A stretch of DNA of 64,000 nucleotides from Prosapia bicincta. Taxonomy: Eukaryota > Arthropoda > Insecta > Hemiptera > Cercopidae. The stretch spans positions 287,178,425-287,242,424 of the forward strand of contig JBAIZL010000001.1 of NCBI GenBank assembly GCA_036971475.1, written 5' to 3'. Below are positions 1-13,599 of the stretch, one piece after another; within the stretch, counting starts at the first letter, position 1, and every line of letters begins with the position of its first letter. Below the pieces are notes generated by a model. That model worked only from the letters and a program-made list of their open reading frames with translations, did not search any database and had not been told where the DNA came from. The translations under genes were made by a program, and so were the position numbers.

Positions 1-1575
1 CGATAAATGTTTAGAAAACGTCAACTGAATTGTCGGTAAATAAAATACGAGTTCTAATATGTATTTATGCTTGAATTTAATTAAGTTTTTATAAATTTAC
101 TTCAATGCACTTTAGTTACAATGCGATAAAAGGAGACCAATTCTATTAAACTATATACGTTTAGTTAAAGTTATTTAGTAAGTAAATTATTTACTTACAT
201 TCTGTCTGTCATACTATAAGGTTGCATGCTAAAAGCCGACCTACTCTGTATTATGTTTAGAAATATCTCTATCCACTATCAGATCAAATAATAATAAATT
301 TCCAAAATAAATACGAAGAAAAGATGAATAAAGACTTTTAAAGCAGAAACAGGAAAATGAGCTTTAAAGTGTAAATACATGAAGGAACAAAAGATTTACG
401 GCGTCATAATAAATGAACATGTTCCACGCTCTTTCTCCTAAAATTCGACTCCATTTGCCCACATATCCACAGTGTATAACCGCAATAGAGTTATTTGTTT
501 TAAAAATATTTTTGCTTTAAAAGAGCTGAACATAGAAATCCATTTATAGGTTTACTGACGAGCATAGAGTTTTAAAGTAATTTACCAGCTCGTCACGATT
601 AACATTTCCTCATACTAAAATTTAAAGTTTAATTTTCATTCGTTCATCTTTTCCCTTTTTTATTTGTAAAAGTAAAAACAAGCGTCTTGCCGCTACGTTT
701 TGCAAATGGAGATCTAGCGGGGGTGCATAAACAGCTGCAGGGTGGAAAAGTATGGCTGGTTTTATCTCGCCTGAAATATGTATGTTAAGATAGGGGTGTG
801 TTTTTGCATGCACAGGGTGTAACCACCTTACTGCCAGAGGCCGTCGTTTTTGTAAGGGCAGTTTACAGAGGGATGACACACAACACACAAAGCGGCCTGT
901 TTATTTATTTATTAGTTATTAAGTATGACCCGTCAGAAGCCCTGTTGTTTCTAGTAAAAAATATCTAAATTTGAATACGTTTTGCGCTTTGCTCGCAAAG
1001 TCACATGCTCCTTTAAATGTTACATTCTGCCCGAGTATGTGCGTTTAACAGTGTGGGAAGCTGGGAATGCAGGATACATTTGGAGGTAAGATACAAGAAA
1101 TGGGAAAATTAGTGTTTATAAATATTTGGCCCTTGACGGCTTGACCTTGATGTGACGTCACCGATATTTAAGAAAAGTAACAGTTACTATAACTAGGAAG
1201 GTCAAACGGGTCCAATGGTTCGCGTATAGATCACCTAGAACTGGTAAGAAAGGAACACAGGTAAACAAGATGATCATCCTATAGAAATAATTGTTAGGTT
1301 GGCTTATGGCAATGGGCGTAGGGAGTGGGGGTACTTAGGTAATCCTTCTGGGATTTCCTGCCTCTACCTGCTAACTAACCATTTCCACCGTGACTCTTTT
1401 TTAAGCAACAAAGATATCATTGGAGTATTTTGAACATCGAACCAGTTCGGTACCACTCCGAATAGGTACCTTAAATAATGGTCAATGTTCTTTAAATGAA
1501 AATGTCAGGTTAAATGAGTGGTTCTTATTATGAAAGCGATAAAAATTACACCCACACGTGTAGAGTTATAATATT
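1..1575. other. AT-rich DNA, no supported gene
   Basis: I see no convincing coding exon, RNA gene or repeat array. An 88-codon minus-strand frame at 622-888 has no recognisable domain. A perfect cAMP-response-type palindrome TGACGTCA lies at 1153-1160. The rest reads as ordinary AT-rich intergenic or intronic DNA. Confidence 0.6.
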
Positions 1576-1824
1576 TTAACAAGAAATAATTTTTATTACG
1601 TAAAACTTACATTTCTTATGGTTGCTGAATGGAGCTGTCCTTGGCGAAGGAGATTCTGAAAGACCCTGTGACTTCTGTAGATAACTCGATAAACACTTCA
1701 CAACATTTCTAAGACGGACGTTAGCCTTGTGCGTGGCTCCAGTGCATGTCATAAAGCAGAACCATTCCGCATCGTACGGAATGTAAACACCATTCCTCTC
1801 AGTGAGACCAGATATGCCTACCAT
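1576..1824 (-). other. Possible exon or repeat copy (copy 1 of a diverged pair)
   Basis: An open frame of 82 codons begins at an ATG (1822-1824, minus strand). Its C-terminal part, with the residues GLSESPSPR, matches the translation of a second segment at 6010-6170 (GSSEAPSPR), and the two DNAs share the exact 13-mer CCTTCGCCAAGGA plus scattered matches upstream. A strong 5' splice donor GTAAGT follows the frame on the minus strand near 1605-1612. I do not recognise the protein. It could be an internal exon of an uncharacterised gene or part of an old dispersed repeat; the frame is broken in the second copy, which favours a repeat or pseudo-exon. Confidence 0.25.
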
Positions 1825-1829
1825 GTTAT

Positions 1830-4800
1830 TGTAATTTGGTTGAGAATTAACTATTTAGAGATGGAAATTGTCTATTGATGAGCAAAAGTTCCGTAGCGAT
1901 TTAGCTTGTGTTCCGAGCCCATTTAAAAATATATTTCATTTAAAAAAGTAGTTTTTGAAAATCGCTGTTCTAATTCGTGTCGTTTCTCTAAGTGACGTCA
2001 TGTGTACAATATTTTGTGTAGATAAATACATCATGAAGAAGTTACAACAGGGACGTAGGTAGGAGTAGAAGAGGCACGGGCAGTGCAGTTGGACGTAGTG
2101 GAATTATACTTCTTTCAAGCAGTTTCTATAACCTATAACCTTATGACATCATATAGATAGCTTTGTGAACAAGTTGTTTTGATATGAGTCACATACATTA
2201 TCCTCCTTGGAAATCGTGTTCCTTCTCACAGACACTACTGACTCTGAACAGCTCCTATACGTCGATCCGTAGCGCGCAGCGTATTGCGCCCTACGTGTGC
2301 CTTCTATCTCAGTGTATTCCGCCACGCTACGGATATACGCCTGGGTAATTACTATACAGATGTAGAGTGGTGCGCCTAGCGATAAACGTCGAAAGTTTTA
2401 TCTTAACAAGTGTAATGTTGTGATGAAAACCGATGCTGCTTTGAGGCGCCAAAGTATCGGAATTCCATTACACTCGTCTGATTAAACCCTATCACAATGT
2501 GAAGAATGCCTGGCATTATAAGCCCGTGTGTAATGTTTATGGGCATTAGGGGAAGTCTGGTTTCCCACACCGACACTTAACAAAACATATTGTTGTTTTA
2601 CTTTCTTTTTAATGCAACTGGCGAGAATAAATATTACAATGTTTCGTGTTGAAAACAAAATCCTATTATTAAAGAAAAGTATTAAAGCCATTAGAGAAGT
2701 ATAACGTGAGTCAACGAGAGGTTTTCATTATAATTGTAGTTGTAGATAGTTAGTTTAGTTTATTAAACAATGCATAATTTCGTTTGTTAAGTTACGCTCA
2801 TGTTGTTAAGTTTTGTTACCCGCCGTTTAATGTGTTGTGCTTAAATTACGTTAGCTTGTTTGGGTAACAAAATAAACCTTGTGCAATTCATAACTAAATG
2901 CGCATTGAACTAATTGTTCATAGCTTACGTTAATCTGGTTATGTTATATGAGCATTGCAGAAATTCATTAGCTTGGTGTGGCAACTAAAACCACGTAAGG
3001 TGTATTGTAACACACTTAAATAATTAGGTGTTACATATAAATTCATTTACATATTTAATTTTTATTTTTTATAATTAGATCGGCCCAATATAAAAGAAAA
3101 GTTTTGTTTTCTTGGTGAAAACCTGTTAATCTATCGTAAGAACTAAGCAGGCAAAATTGTAAAATATCGTACGATGTTGGTAAGTTAAGGAAGTTAACCA
3201 GAACATGCCATATCACGTAAGCATGGGGTGATACCTGCGAACCAATCAAAAATGTATATAAGAACAAATATGGGTGGGGGTTGCATGAGAACTCAGCTTC
3301 GCGCGTATATCCAACTGCACCACTTGACAAAAGGTCTTTGGACGAGACACACTCGATAGTAATTTCGGACATTATTTAGAAAATTTGTAAGCATTCAATA
3401 ATCGAAATTTAAGATTTCAAGGCCGGTACCAGTTTATTAATGCAACTTACAGAAGAAGCCAGAACCTTATTTTTATGAGTTCCAAATAGTAAAAGTTCGT
3501 ATTTTTTTGTTTAAGTGCGCTTATTGCAAGAGCGATGTGCAGTCATAAATAAAATATGTTATAGTGTTATACAAGTGATGTGCACAACCAGGTACGTTTT
3601 AGAGTATAATGAAGAAAATGTATTTTAATATTAACTAACTCAAAATTTGATAGATAATTAATTAACACATAAACGGTAGAAATCGTCTTTGGACATTCAT
3701 TTCCGAAATAAATATGAACACTTAACTTACTACCTTCTCGATACATAAATTTGAACACTTAATATGTAATTGCTATATGTAGAGAATAGTTGGCACTAAT
3801 TTCATATAAATCACTTGATACATTGGTTGTCATTTATTCAATTTGTAATTTGTGCTTAGTTAATAAATTGTTTATTATTGTATTTTTAAACATTCAATGG
3901 TTATTTCGTATGTAACCTAGTTCTATCTTCAAGATTGTAAGACAGTCACAGACAGACAGTTTCTGCCTGAGCTGTGACGTTAGGACTAGAAGCCTTGGTA
4001 AGTAAATTTAATTATTTTGTAATAAGCAAAATAACATATTTAAATAAAGAAAAATTCCCAAGGTAAAAGGGCGAAACGTTACAGTATTTTGTTTTAAAAA
4101 CAGTTAGTTACACTTGAAGTGATAAAGAGTGGATTGATTATTGAATAATACATGATTGCTGTCATTACCTTTTATTTAAGTCGGTATTTATTACATTCCT
4201 AGGCGGGATGATATGAGGGGGAGATTGTTGGAATGTAAGGGAGGAGCGTGTGAATTTCAGGAGAGCTGGGTTAGTTTATAAAGTGATTTTTTAAATTTTT
4301 AAAGAGTTACGTAGCAGACGTTTGACCGAGAAAGAGATGGAAGGATGAGTAGATGTGAGAAAAATCTGGTGGATTATCCTGAGCATGAATTAAGGTCTGT
4401 GTGGATCACGGAAGACCATGCGAATTGGTTGTAACACCAAGTCCCCAGTGTTACATAAGCGGAGCCAAAGCCGTAGGAAGTAGTCCATGTTGGGCAGTCG
4501 TCTTGTCGATGACCAGTCTATACCTTATAGGTTGGACTTTAATTAGAGCTCTCAGCCATACTGATACCACGGTATGGTGAGAACCCAGCATGATAGGTAG
4601 TAGATAGCTCACTTCAAAATTGACTATGCAATGTCGTTTGAGAGTCGTAATGACCCAGAGCAACCGACTCTTTTAAACTGTACGACGCACAAGATTCCAT
4701 TGTCGTCCTAACCATTCTGAGCGTATAAAGAAACTTCTACCACCTAACTTTAGTTAAACGGGATTTCCAATTTACGCACTGTAACGTCACTGCCGCCGAA

Positions 4801-5235
4801 GGATTTAATAAAACGGGAAATCATCGATATTATTTCTAAATTAGCACTGAGTACTATTAACGGATGTTCAATTCTTCACCGGTCATGGACAGAATAATTC
4901 GAATAAATATATGAATTAACAACAAATATAAAAAGGAAAATTAAATAAATTGTTTATCTGTTATGAGTCGATACAATGATCTAGTATTACCTTTCACTGG
5001 TTTAATCGGAAAGCTAGCACTCGGCCGGATGCAGTCGGTTGGTCCACAGGAAGACGTGTTCTCTCTCGACTTGTTCTCTCTCAACGACTCACCTATTTCA
5101 TTTTTAAACTATACCGGAAATATCAAACTTTGCCCGCACAGCAAAGTGTTTTACTATCGGTCAGCTGTTGCTATCTCGCGATGACAATTAGAATTATCCT
5201 ATGGAATTAGACTCTTTAGGCGCCAATAAAAAATA
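1830..5235. other. AT-rich DNA with scattered small inverted repeats
   Basis: No gene can be supported. Visible items are a TGACGTCA palindrome at 1993-2000, a perfect 10-bp inverted repeat (ATCCGTAGCG at 2265-2274 and its complement at 2325-2334) in a locally GC-rich patch, and an 8-bp inverted repeat at 3006-3013/3028-3035. A 105-codon minus-strand frame at 3055-3372 starts at an ATG with A at -3 and contains a possible donor (CGCAG then GTATCA), but no domain is recognisable and I do not call it a gene. The 70-codon minus frame at 4451-4663 is likewise unrecognised. Confidence 0.5.
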
Positions 5236-5238
5236 ACG

Positions 5239-5446
5239 TTACACCACTTTCATTCGTCTGATTCTAAATTGTTCCTTCACTGAAGTATCATTGGATGTAT
5301 AAGTATTTTGTTGAAGTAGAATTGAAGTGGATCTGGTTATACTAATACATGGATGAATGGAAAGATCCAGATGATCTATAGATATATTCGGTTTACATGA
5401 CGCATTTCCATGAACGTAACAGCTATTTTCTAAACGACCTTCATAG
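5239..5446 (-). other. Candidate terminal coding exon, unrecognised product
   Basis: On the minus strand a pyrimidine-rich tract ending TTGTTTTCTTGTAG gives a textbook splice acceptor, with the putative exon beginning at 5446. The frame after it is open for 68 codons to a TAA at about 5239. The translation has a Cys pair near its start (NSCYVHGNASCK), a polar Ser/Thr-rich middle and a basic end (RIRRMKVV). It matches no family I know. Against it: no AATAAA is visible within about 250 bases downstream, and short open frames after a chance acceptor occur in AT-rich DNA. It lies just downstream, in transcription order, of the minus-strand segment at 6010-6167, which also has an acceptor. Confidence 0.22.
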
Positions 5447-6009
5447 CTACAAGAAAACAATTTCTCTGTTGATCTACACTATCTCTTCTTCTTACAAATA
5501 TCACCATGGTTTGGTATGCTTCATACGTGTTTTCGCTCCACACAGGCTATAAATAACAAGGCTGTAATAGATTATGCGCAAAAGCAACAGATGGCGTGCT
5601 AGTCGATGGAATAAAATCACTTTATTAAAATTGTAAAACTTGAGACACGTGCGAGAATTGAGACAGTTCATAGCTTAGCTTTTATTACGGCTATATCATC
5701 TGAGTTATGTGTGAAGGTTTTACCTACTCGCAATAACTTTATATGTATTTACTTATACGTGAGTTATTTAATTTTTTAAATTTACACGCACACACAATTT
5801 TAATTTGATATACTTTATGATCCTAGCCTAACAATTAGTGCACTGTGATAAAAGTCAAAATATACACGAAAATGTAATTCTGTAGGGATTAAATTTCTAT
5901 TCTAATTTAACCTGGTTCTAAAACTACGTTCTAGCAACAATTTAAACAATTTTACGGAAATTTAAAATATAAACCTTTTTCTGAACCTGGAAATCTACAC
6001 AGCAAATTT

Positions 6010-6167
6010 GGACTGGGTCCTTGGAGTTCCTTGGCGAAGGGGCTTCTGATGAACCTGGTGGCTGTTGGAGGTTCCTGGCAGAGACGTTAGTGATCACTGC
6101 GAATCCAGTGTCGTGGTGCAGCTTTCCTGCGTTGCACGAGACGTAAACAACGTCTTGTCAGTGGGAT
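6010..6167 (-). repeat. Diverged second copy of the 1.6-1.8 kb segment
   Basis: Minus-strand DNA from 6167 downward aligns with 1815-1622, sharing the end block CCTTCGCCAAGGA and the start block around CACTGA..TTTACGTCTCG. A good acceptor (TCTTCATTCCAG) precedes it at 6168-6169. One reading has a stop early and an indel relative to copy 1, so the pair does not share one continuous frame. It may be a paralogous exon or an old interspersed repeat. Confidence 0.4.
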
Positions 6168-6327
6168 CTGGAATGAAGACTGTTTTGGCTTACAATAGAA
6201 ATGTTTACAGTTAACAAGTGTTTGCTGAAGACACGAACTGCTTTAGGATTTTAATTGTGTTATATAGAGACTCGAAAACAATGTTCAACAAAACTCAAGA
6301 AATATTCCAAGTAATAAGAGAGCAGTT

Positions 6328-6790
<463 letters not shown>

Positions 6791-6829
6791 GTTTTCTAGC
6801 CGTGTCAATGTCGGATATTTTTATTTGTT

Positions 6830-7370
6830 TTGAAATAAAATATATGTTTGGTCGAAAAATGAATGTTTTTTTAAAGTAAAATGATATATGTATAATTAAT
6901 TATTTATATTACATATTTAAATTTATATATAAATATAATATAATATAATTAAAAAAAATAAATATAGAACGAATAAAAACATGTGACCGTGGATGGATTT
7001 ACGATATCTTTCATAGTTTTGTCGTTACAAAATTAATACATTCTAATCAACTCGTGCAAATAAATTGGTTGCGGTAATTCGGAATTTTTCAATGTTCCGT
7101 ATACAAGCATGTGTGTCTATGTGGCCGACAAATGCAATTTTTGTAAAATATACCATTCGATATGATGACGTAAATTTTAAATCCCAATGCATTTACCCAC
7201 CGCGAAATTGCTGGGTTTATATTGCACCTAATTCATATGTATTGGTAAATTTAAATATATATGGGACAGGGGGAGGAAGCGAGGGGTTTTGATACGTGCA
7301 ACGGGAAGTATGAACACACTTCGTTATATTTTAGGAAGATAGTTTATATAAGCGAAGTGATTGACTTCAT
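6830..7370. other. AT-rich spacer
   Basis: Very AT-rich DNA between the microsatellite and the 25-bp array. A 75-codon plus-strand frame at 7065-7292 shows no recognisable domain. I see nothing else. Confidence 0.5.
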
Positions 7371-10300
7371 AAGTGTTCACTCATAAGCATAATAATAATA
7401 TTCACTCATAAACATAATAATAATAGGTTATAAGCATAATAATAATATTCACTCATAAGCATAATAATAATATTCTCTCATAAACATAATAATAATATTC
7501 AGTTATAAGCATAATAATAATATTCAGTTATAAGCATAATAATAATATTCACTCATAAGTATAATAATAATAATATTCACTCATAGCATAATAATAATAT
7601 TCACTCATAGGCATAATAATAATATTCAGTTATAAGCATAATAATAATATTCACTCATAAGTATAATAATAATAATATTCACTCATAAGCATAATAATAA
7701 TATTCACTCATAGGCATAATAATAATATTCACTCATAAACATAATAATAATATTCTGTTATAAGCATAATAATAATATTCACTTATAAACATAATAATAA
7801 TATTCAGTTATAAGCATAATAATAATATTCACTCATAAACATAATAATAATATTCTGTTATAAGCATAATAATAATATTCACTTATAAACATAATAATAA
7901 TATTCAGTTATAAGCATAATAATAATATTCAGTCATAAACATAATAATAATATTCGGTCATAGGCATAATAATAATATTCACTCATAAACATAATAATAA
8001 TATTCGGTTATAAGCATAATAATAATATTCACTCATAAGCATAATAATAATATTCGGTTATAAGCATAATAATAATAATATTCACTCATAAACATAGTAA
8101 TAATATTCGGTTATAAGCATAATAATAATATTCACTCATAAGCATAATTATAATATTCGGTTATAAGCATAATAATAATATTCACTCATAAACATAATAA
8201 TAATATTCGGTTATAAGCATAATAATAATATTCACTCATAAACATAATAATAATATTCGGTTATAAGCATAATAATAATATTCACCTATAAGCATATTAA
8301 TAATATTCACTCATAAACATAATAATCATATTCAGTTATAAGCATAATAATAATATTTATTCATAAGCATAATAATAATATTCACTCATAAGCATAATAA
8401 TAATATTCACTCATAAACATAATAATAATATTCACTCATAAGCATAATAATAATAATAATATTCACTCATAAGCATAATAATAATATTCACTCATAAGCA
8501 TAATAATACTATTCACTCATAAGCATAATAATAATATTCACTCATAAGCATAATAATAATATTCGGTTATAAGCATAATAATAATATTTACTCATAAGCA
8601 TAATAAAAATATTCACTCATAAGCATATTAATAATATTCACTCATAAGCATAATAATAATATTCACTCATAAGCATAATAATAATATTCACTCATAAGCA
8701 TAATAATAATATTCACTCATAGGCATAATAATAATATCCACTCATAAGCATAATAATAATATCCGGTTATAAGCGTAATAATAATATTCACTCATAAGCA
8801 TAATAATAATATTCACTAATAAGCATAATAATAATATTCGGTTATAAGCATAATAATAATATTTACTCATAAGCATAATAATAATATTCACTCATAAGCA
8901 TAATAATAATATTCACTCATAAGCATAATAATAATATTCACTCATAAGCATAATAATAATATTCACTCATAAGCATAATAATAATATTCACTTATAAGCA
9001 TAATAATAATATTCACTTATAAGCATAATAATAATATTCACTCATAAGCATAATAATAATAATAATATTCACTCATAAGCATAATAATAATATTTACTTG
9101 TAAGGATAATAATAATATTCACTCATAAGCATAATAATAATATTCACTCATAGGCATAATAATAATATCCACTCATAAGCATAATAATAATATCCGGTTA
9201 TAAGCGTAATAATAATATTCACTCATAAGCATAATAATAATATTCACTAATAAGCATAATAATAATATTCACTCATAAACATAATAATAATATTCGGTTA
9301 TAAGCATAATAATAATATTCACTCATAAGCATAATAATAATATTCGGTTATAAGCATAATAATAATATTTACTCATAAGCATAATAATAATATTCACTCA
9401 TAAGCATAATAATAATATTCACTCATAAGCATAATAATAATATTCACTCATAAGCATAATAATAATATTCACTCATAAGCATAATAATAATATTCACTTA
9501 TAAGCATAATAATAATATTCACTTATAAGCATAATAATAATATTCACTCATAAGCATAATAATAATAATAATATTCACTCATAAGCATAATAATAATATT
9601 CGGTTATAAGCATAATAATAATAATATTCACTCATAAACATAGTAATAATATTCGGTTATAAGCATAATAATAATATTCACTCATAAGCATAATTATAAT
9701 ATTCGGTTATAAGCATAATAATAATATTCACTCATAAACATAATAATAATATTCGGTTATAAGCATAATAATAATATTCACTCATAAACATAATAATAAT
9801 ATTCGGTTATAAGCATAATAATAATATTCACTCATAAGCATAATAATAATATTCGGTTATAAGCATAATAATAATATTTACTCATAAGCATAATAATAAT
9901 ATTCACTCATAAGCATAATAATAATATTCACTCATAAGCATAATAATAATATTCACTCATAAGCATAATAATAATATTCACTCATAAGCATAATAATAAT
10001 ATTCACTTATAAGCATAATAATAATATTCACTTATAAGCATAATAATAATATTCACTCATAAGCATAATAATAATAATAATATTCACTCATAAGCATAAT
10101 AATAATATTTACTTGTAAGGATAATAATAATATTCACTCATAAGCATAATAATAATATTCACTCATAGGCATAATAATAATATCCACTCATAAGCATAAT
10201 AATAATATCCGGTTATAAGCGTAATAATAATATTCACTCATAAGCATAATAATAATATTCACTAATAAGCATAATAATAATATTCACTCATAAACATAAT

Positions 10301-11203
10301 AATAATATTCGGTTATAAGCATAATAATAATATTCACTCATAAGCATAATAATAATATTCGGTTATAAGCATAATAATAATATTTACTCATAAGCATAAT
10401 AATAATATTCACTCATAAGCATAATAATAATATTCACTCATAAGCATAATAATAATATTCACTCATAAGCATAATAATAATATTCACTCATAAGCATAAT
10501 AATAATATTCACTTATAAGCATAATAATAATATTCACTTATAAGCATAATAATAATATTCACTCATAAGCATAATAATAATAATAATATTCACTCATAAG
10601 CATAATAATAATATTTACTTGTAAGGATAATAATAATATTCACTCATAAGCATAATAATAATATTCACTCATAGGCATAATAATAATATCCACTCATAAG
10701 CATAATAATAATATCCGGTTATAAGCGTAATAATAATATTCACTCATAAGCATAATAATAATATTCACTAATAAGCATAATAATAATATTCACTCATAAA
10801 CATAATAATAATATTCGGTTATAAGCATAATAATAATATTCACTCATAAGCATAATAATAATATTCGGTTATAAGCATAATAATAATATTTACTCATAAG
10901 CATAATAATAATATTCACTCATAAGCATAATAATAATATTCACTCATAAGCATAATAATAATATTCACTCATAAGCATAATAATAATATTCACTCATAAG
11001 CATAATAATAATATTCACTTATAAGCATAATAATAATATTCACTTATAAGCATAATAATAATATTCACTCATAAGCATAATAATAATAATAATATTCACT
11101 CATAAGCATAATAATAATATTTACTTGTAAGGATAATAATAATATTCACTCATAAGCATAATAATAATATTCAGTTATAAGCATAATAATAATTTGACTC
11201 ATA
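7371..11203. repeat. 25-bp minisatellite array, about 150 copies
   Basis: The unit is about 25 bp and reads cactcataagcataataata followed by atatt. Two main variants alternate, one beginning CACTCATAAGC and one GGTTATAAGC or AGTTATAAGC. Length changes come almost only from gain of AAT triplets (28- or 31-bp units). In the right half, rare markers recur at fixed distance: the ATCCGGTTATAAGCG variant at 8761, 9192, 10207 and 10713, and the CTTGTAAGG variant at 9097, 10112, 10618 and 11124. The 506-bp step gives a higher-order unit of 19 units of 25 bp plus one of 31 bp. The left third is more heterogeneous. There are no unique spacers, so it is not a CRISPR-like array. Confidence 0.97.
9600..11140. 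repeat. 506-bp higher-order repeat within the 25-bp array
   Basis: Three successive blocks carry the same order of variant units, with markers 506 bp apart (10112, 10618, 11124; 10207, 10713). An earlier block lies 1,015 bp upstream, consistent with one 506-bp and one 509-bp step. This shows recent block-wise amplification, by unequal exchange or replication slippage over hundreds of bases, and not unit-by-unit growth. Confidence 0.85.
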
Positions 11204-11506
11204 AGGAAGGTGAATGTTAATTTGTAATTTGTAAATGAAAAATAAGCTGTTATATAAATACAAACAGAATATGTGAACGTCGCCCATAAGCAGCGTAAAC
11301 ACATATTAATAAGCCATTATAAAACCAAAATATTGGCACTAAGCCTTGATAATTACAGTTTAGGTAACTCGGGTCGTATTGCAGTTTTACCATTTTCCCA
11401 GACTTGAAAATGTTGAAAATATTTTCTTGAATAATTTTATTATAATTTTTATTTTCATAGATTACAGCAACACACTCTGATAAATTTGAAAAATGTTTGA
11501 GGGAAA

Positions 11507-11795
11507 CGGGATTGTGTAACGGTAGAGACATTTCTGGACAGATCGGTATGACAATAGAGACGTGTCTGTATGGAACTGTGTAAAGATAATTGCATGTCTG
11601 AATTGGAATGTGTAACGTTAGACATGTTTGGACGAATGGGTGTAACAGTAGAGACGCGTCTGTATGGAACTGTGTAACGATAATGTCATGTCAGAACAGG
11701 ATTGTGTAACGATAGAGACTTGTCTGGATAAATGGGTGTAACAATAGAGGCGTCTCTGTAAGAAAATTTGTAACGATAATGGTATGTTATACAAG
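11507..11795. repeat. Three tandem copies of a 95-bp unit
   Basis: Three consecutive segments share the order TGTGTAACG..AGACATGTCTGGA..GGGTGTAACARTAGAGACG..TGTATGGAACTGTGTAA..ATGTC. Equivalent points (ACAATAGAG) lie at 11551, 11645 and 11741. Each unit contains about three related 31-bp submotifs built on TGTAACGATAGAGAC, suggesting an older 31-bp repeat. Divergence is appreciable, so the array is old. Confidence 0.8.
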
Positions 11796-11799
11796 GGCA

Positions 11800-12545
11800 C
11801 CTACGCTGGATTGACATGACCGAAATCAATACCTGCAGTTTTCCCAACAGAAGCGATATGACTACTGACCAACCCCTAGACTCCCAAGCACTACAGACGA
11901 AATGGAGCGATCAATTGGGTGTTTTTACTGGCATTCTAATTGCCGAATAATATAATTGCCGCGGGCTGGCGTGGCCTAGTATAAAATTAAATATGCTACA
12001 CATATCGCTGTAAATATGAGTTTTGAAGCGATTTAAATGTGAATTAATTTTTTAAGCTAGGCTTGCGAGAGTAACATAGAATAACATTGCAAAGTATGAT
12101 CCTGAGAATAACAAAATCACCTAACTTGAAAAATGACTCTAATCTGATAAATACGTTCCGAAAGTTGTATTTATTAAATGTTTTAATTAATTTCATTTAA
12201 TACTATACGTTTCAAGATATATGTTATACTATAGCCTATACTTTTAAAATAACTAAAAATGTTAAAAAGTTTAAAAAAATTTTTTAAATATATTTGTGAG
12301 TTTGTAGTTTGCATGTTTGTTAATTTAAATGTATTTCAACCTTATAATAAACAATTACCACTTCACATTGGTCTGTCCCCACATAAAACGTAACCCCCTA
12401 AGGGAACAGTACTTTATTATAAACGTTTCAGTCCTAATGTTTATTTAAAAATGAATTTTAAAATACAATGTTTATAGATAAGTGTGCTTAATAATTACGG
12501 GAAATTATTCGAACGTGCTAATCGGGGAACAATTCTTTTTAGCTG
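11800..12545. other. AT-rich spacer
   Basis: No gene or repeat recognised. The sequence is ordinary AT-rich DNA between two minisatellites. Confidence 0.5.
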
Positions 12546-12549
12546 TTTT

Positions 12550-13588
12550 CGCAGCTTTGAGTTTTTATTCGATATTTCTTACCTCATGGTCACTGACACG
12601 TCGGTCACATATGGTTGCTTTCATGCCAATACCCAAAATGTTAATGAAGAGATACTCCTTCACAGTTCTCTTCTTCACTCTCTAGTTTTCTCTTTCCTTG
12701 TTCCGAGCATATTTCTTACCTCTTGGTCCTAGACCACACTGAAACGTCGGTCACATATGGTTGCTTTCATGCCAATACCCAAAATGTTAATGAAGAGACA
12801 CTCCTTCACAGTTCTCTTCTTCAGTCTCTAGTTTTTCTCTTTCCTTGTTCCGAGCATATTTCTTACCTCTTGGTCCTAGACCACACTGAAACGTCGGTCA
12901 CATATGGTTGCTTTCATGCCAGTACCCAAAATGTTAATGAAGAGATACTCCTTCACAGCTCTCTTCTTCACTCTCTAGTTTTCTCTTTCCTTGTTCCGAG
13001 CATATTTCTTACCTCTTGGTCCTAGACCACACTGAAACGTCGGTCACATATGGTTGCTTTCATGCCAATACCCAAAATGTTAATGAAGAGACACTCCTTC
13101 ACAGTTCTCTTCTTCAGTCTCTAGTTTTTCTCTTTCCTTGTTCCGAGCATATTTCTTACCTCTTGGTCCTAGACCACACTGAAACGTCGGTCACATATGG
13201 TTGCTTTCATGCCAATACCCAAAATGTTAATGAAGAGACACTCCTTCACAGTTCTCTTCTTCAGTCTCTAGTTTTTCTCTTTCCTTGTTCCGAGCATATT
13301 TCTTACCTCTTGGTCCTAGACCACACTGAAACGTCGGTCACATATGGTTGCTTTCATGCCAATACACAAAATGTTAATGAAGAGATACTCCTTCACAGCT
13401 CTCTTCTTCACTCTCTAGTTTTCTCTTTCCTTGTTCCGAGCATATTTCTTACCTCTTGGTCCTAGACCACACTGAAACGTCGGTCACATATGGTTGCTTT
13501 CATGCCAATACCCAAAATGTTAATGAAGAGACACACTCCTTCACAGTTCTCTTCTTCACTCTCTAGTTTTTCTCTTTCCTTGTTCCGA
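12550..13588. repeat. 146/147-bp minisatellite, about 7 copies
   Basis: The landmark ACGTCGGTCACATATGG recurs at 12598, 12743, 12890, 13036, 13183, 13330 and 13476, spacings 145-147 bp. Each unit holds a palindromic CATATG and a long pyrimidine tract (CTCTTCTTCACTCTCTAG then TTTTTCTCTTTCC). Two subtypes exist: 147-bp units read GAGACACTCC..CTTCAGTC, 146-bp units read GAGATACTCC..CTTCACTC. Because the unit is not a multiple of three, the plus-strand frames across it shift between copies and are not genes. The last copy ends abruptly at the 3' end of the retrotransposon remnant. Confidence 0.95.
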
Positions 13589-13599
13589 GCTTGACACTG

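Noticed and set aside
3055..3372. 105-codon minus-strand ORF with good start context
   Set aside because: No domain, no partner exons and AT-rich composition; only a chance-level donor inside.
7371..11203. CRISPR-like array
   Set aside because: Units are contiguous with no unique spacers, and the window is eukaryotic.
12482..13465. Plus-strand ORFs with the repeated HTETSVTYGCFHANTQNVNE peptide
   Set aside because: The 146/147-bp unit is not a multiple of three, so frames shift between copies; it is a minisatellite.
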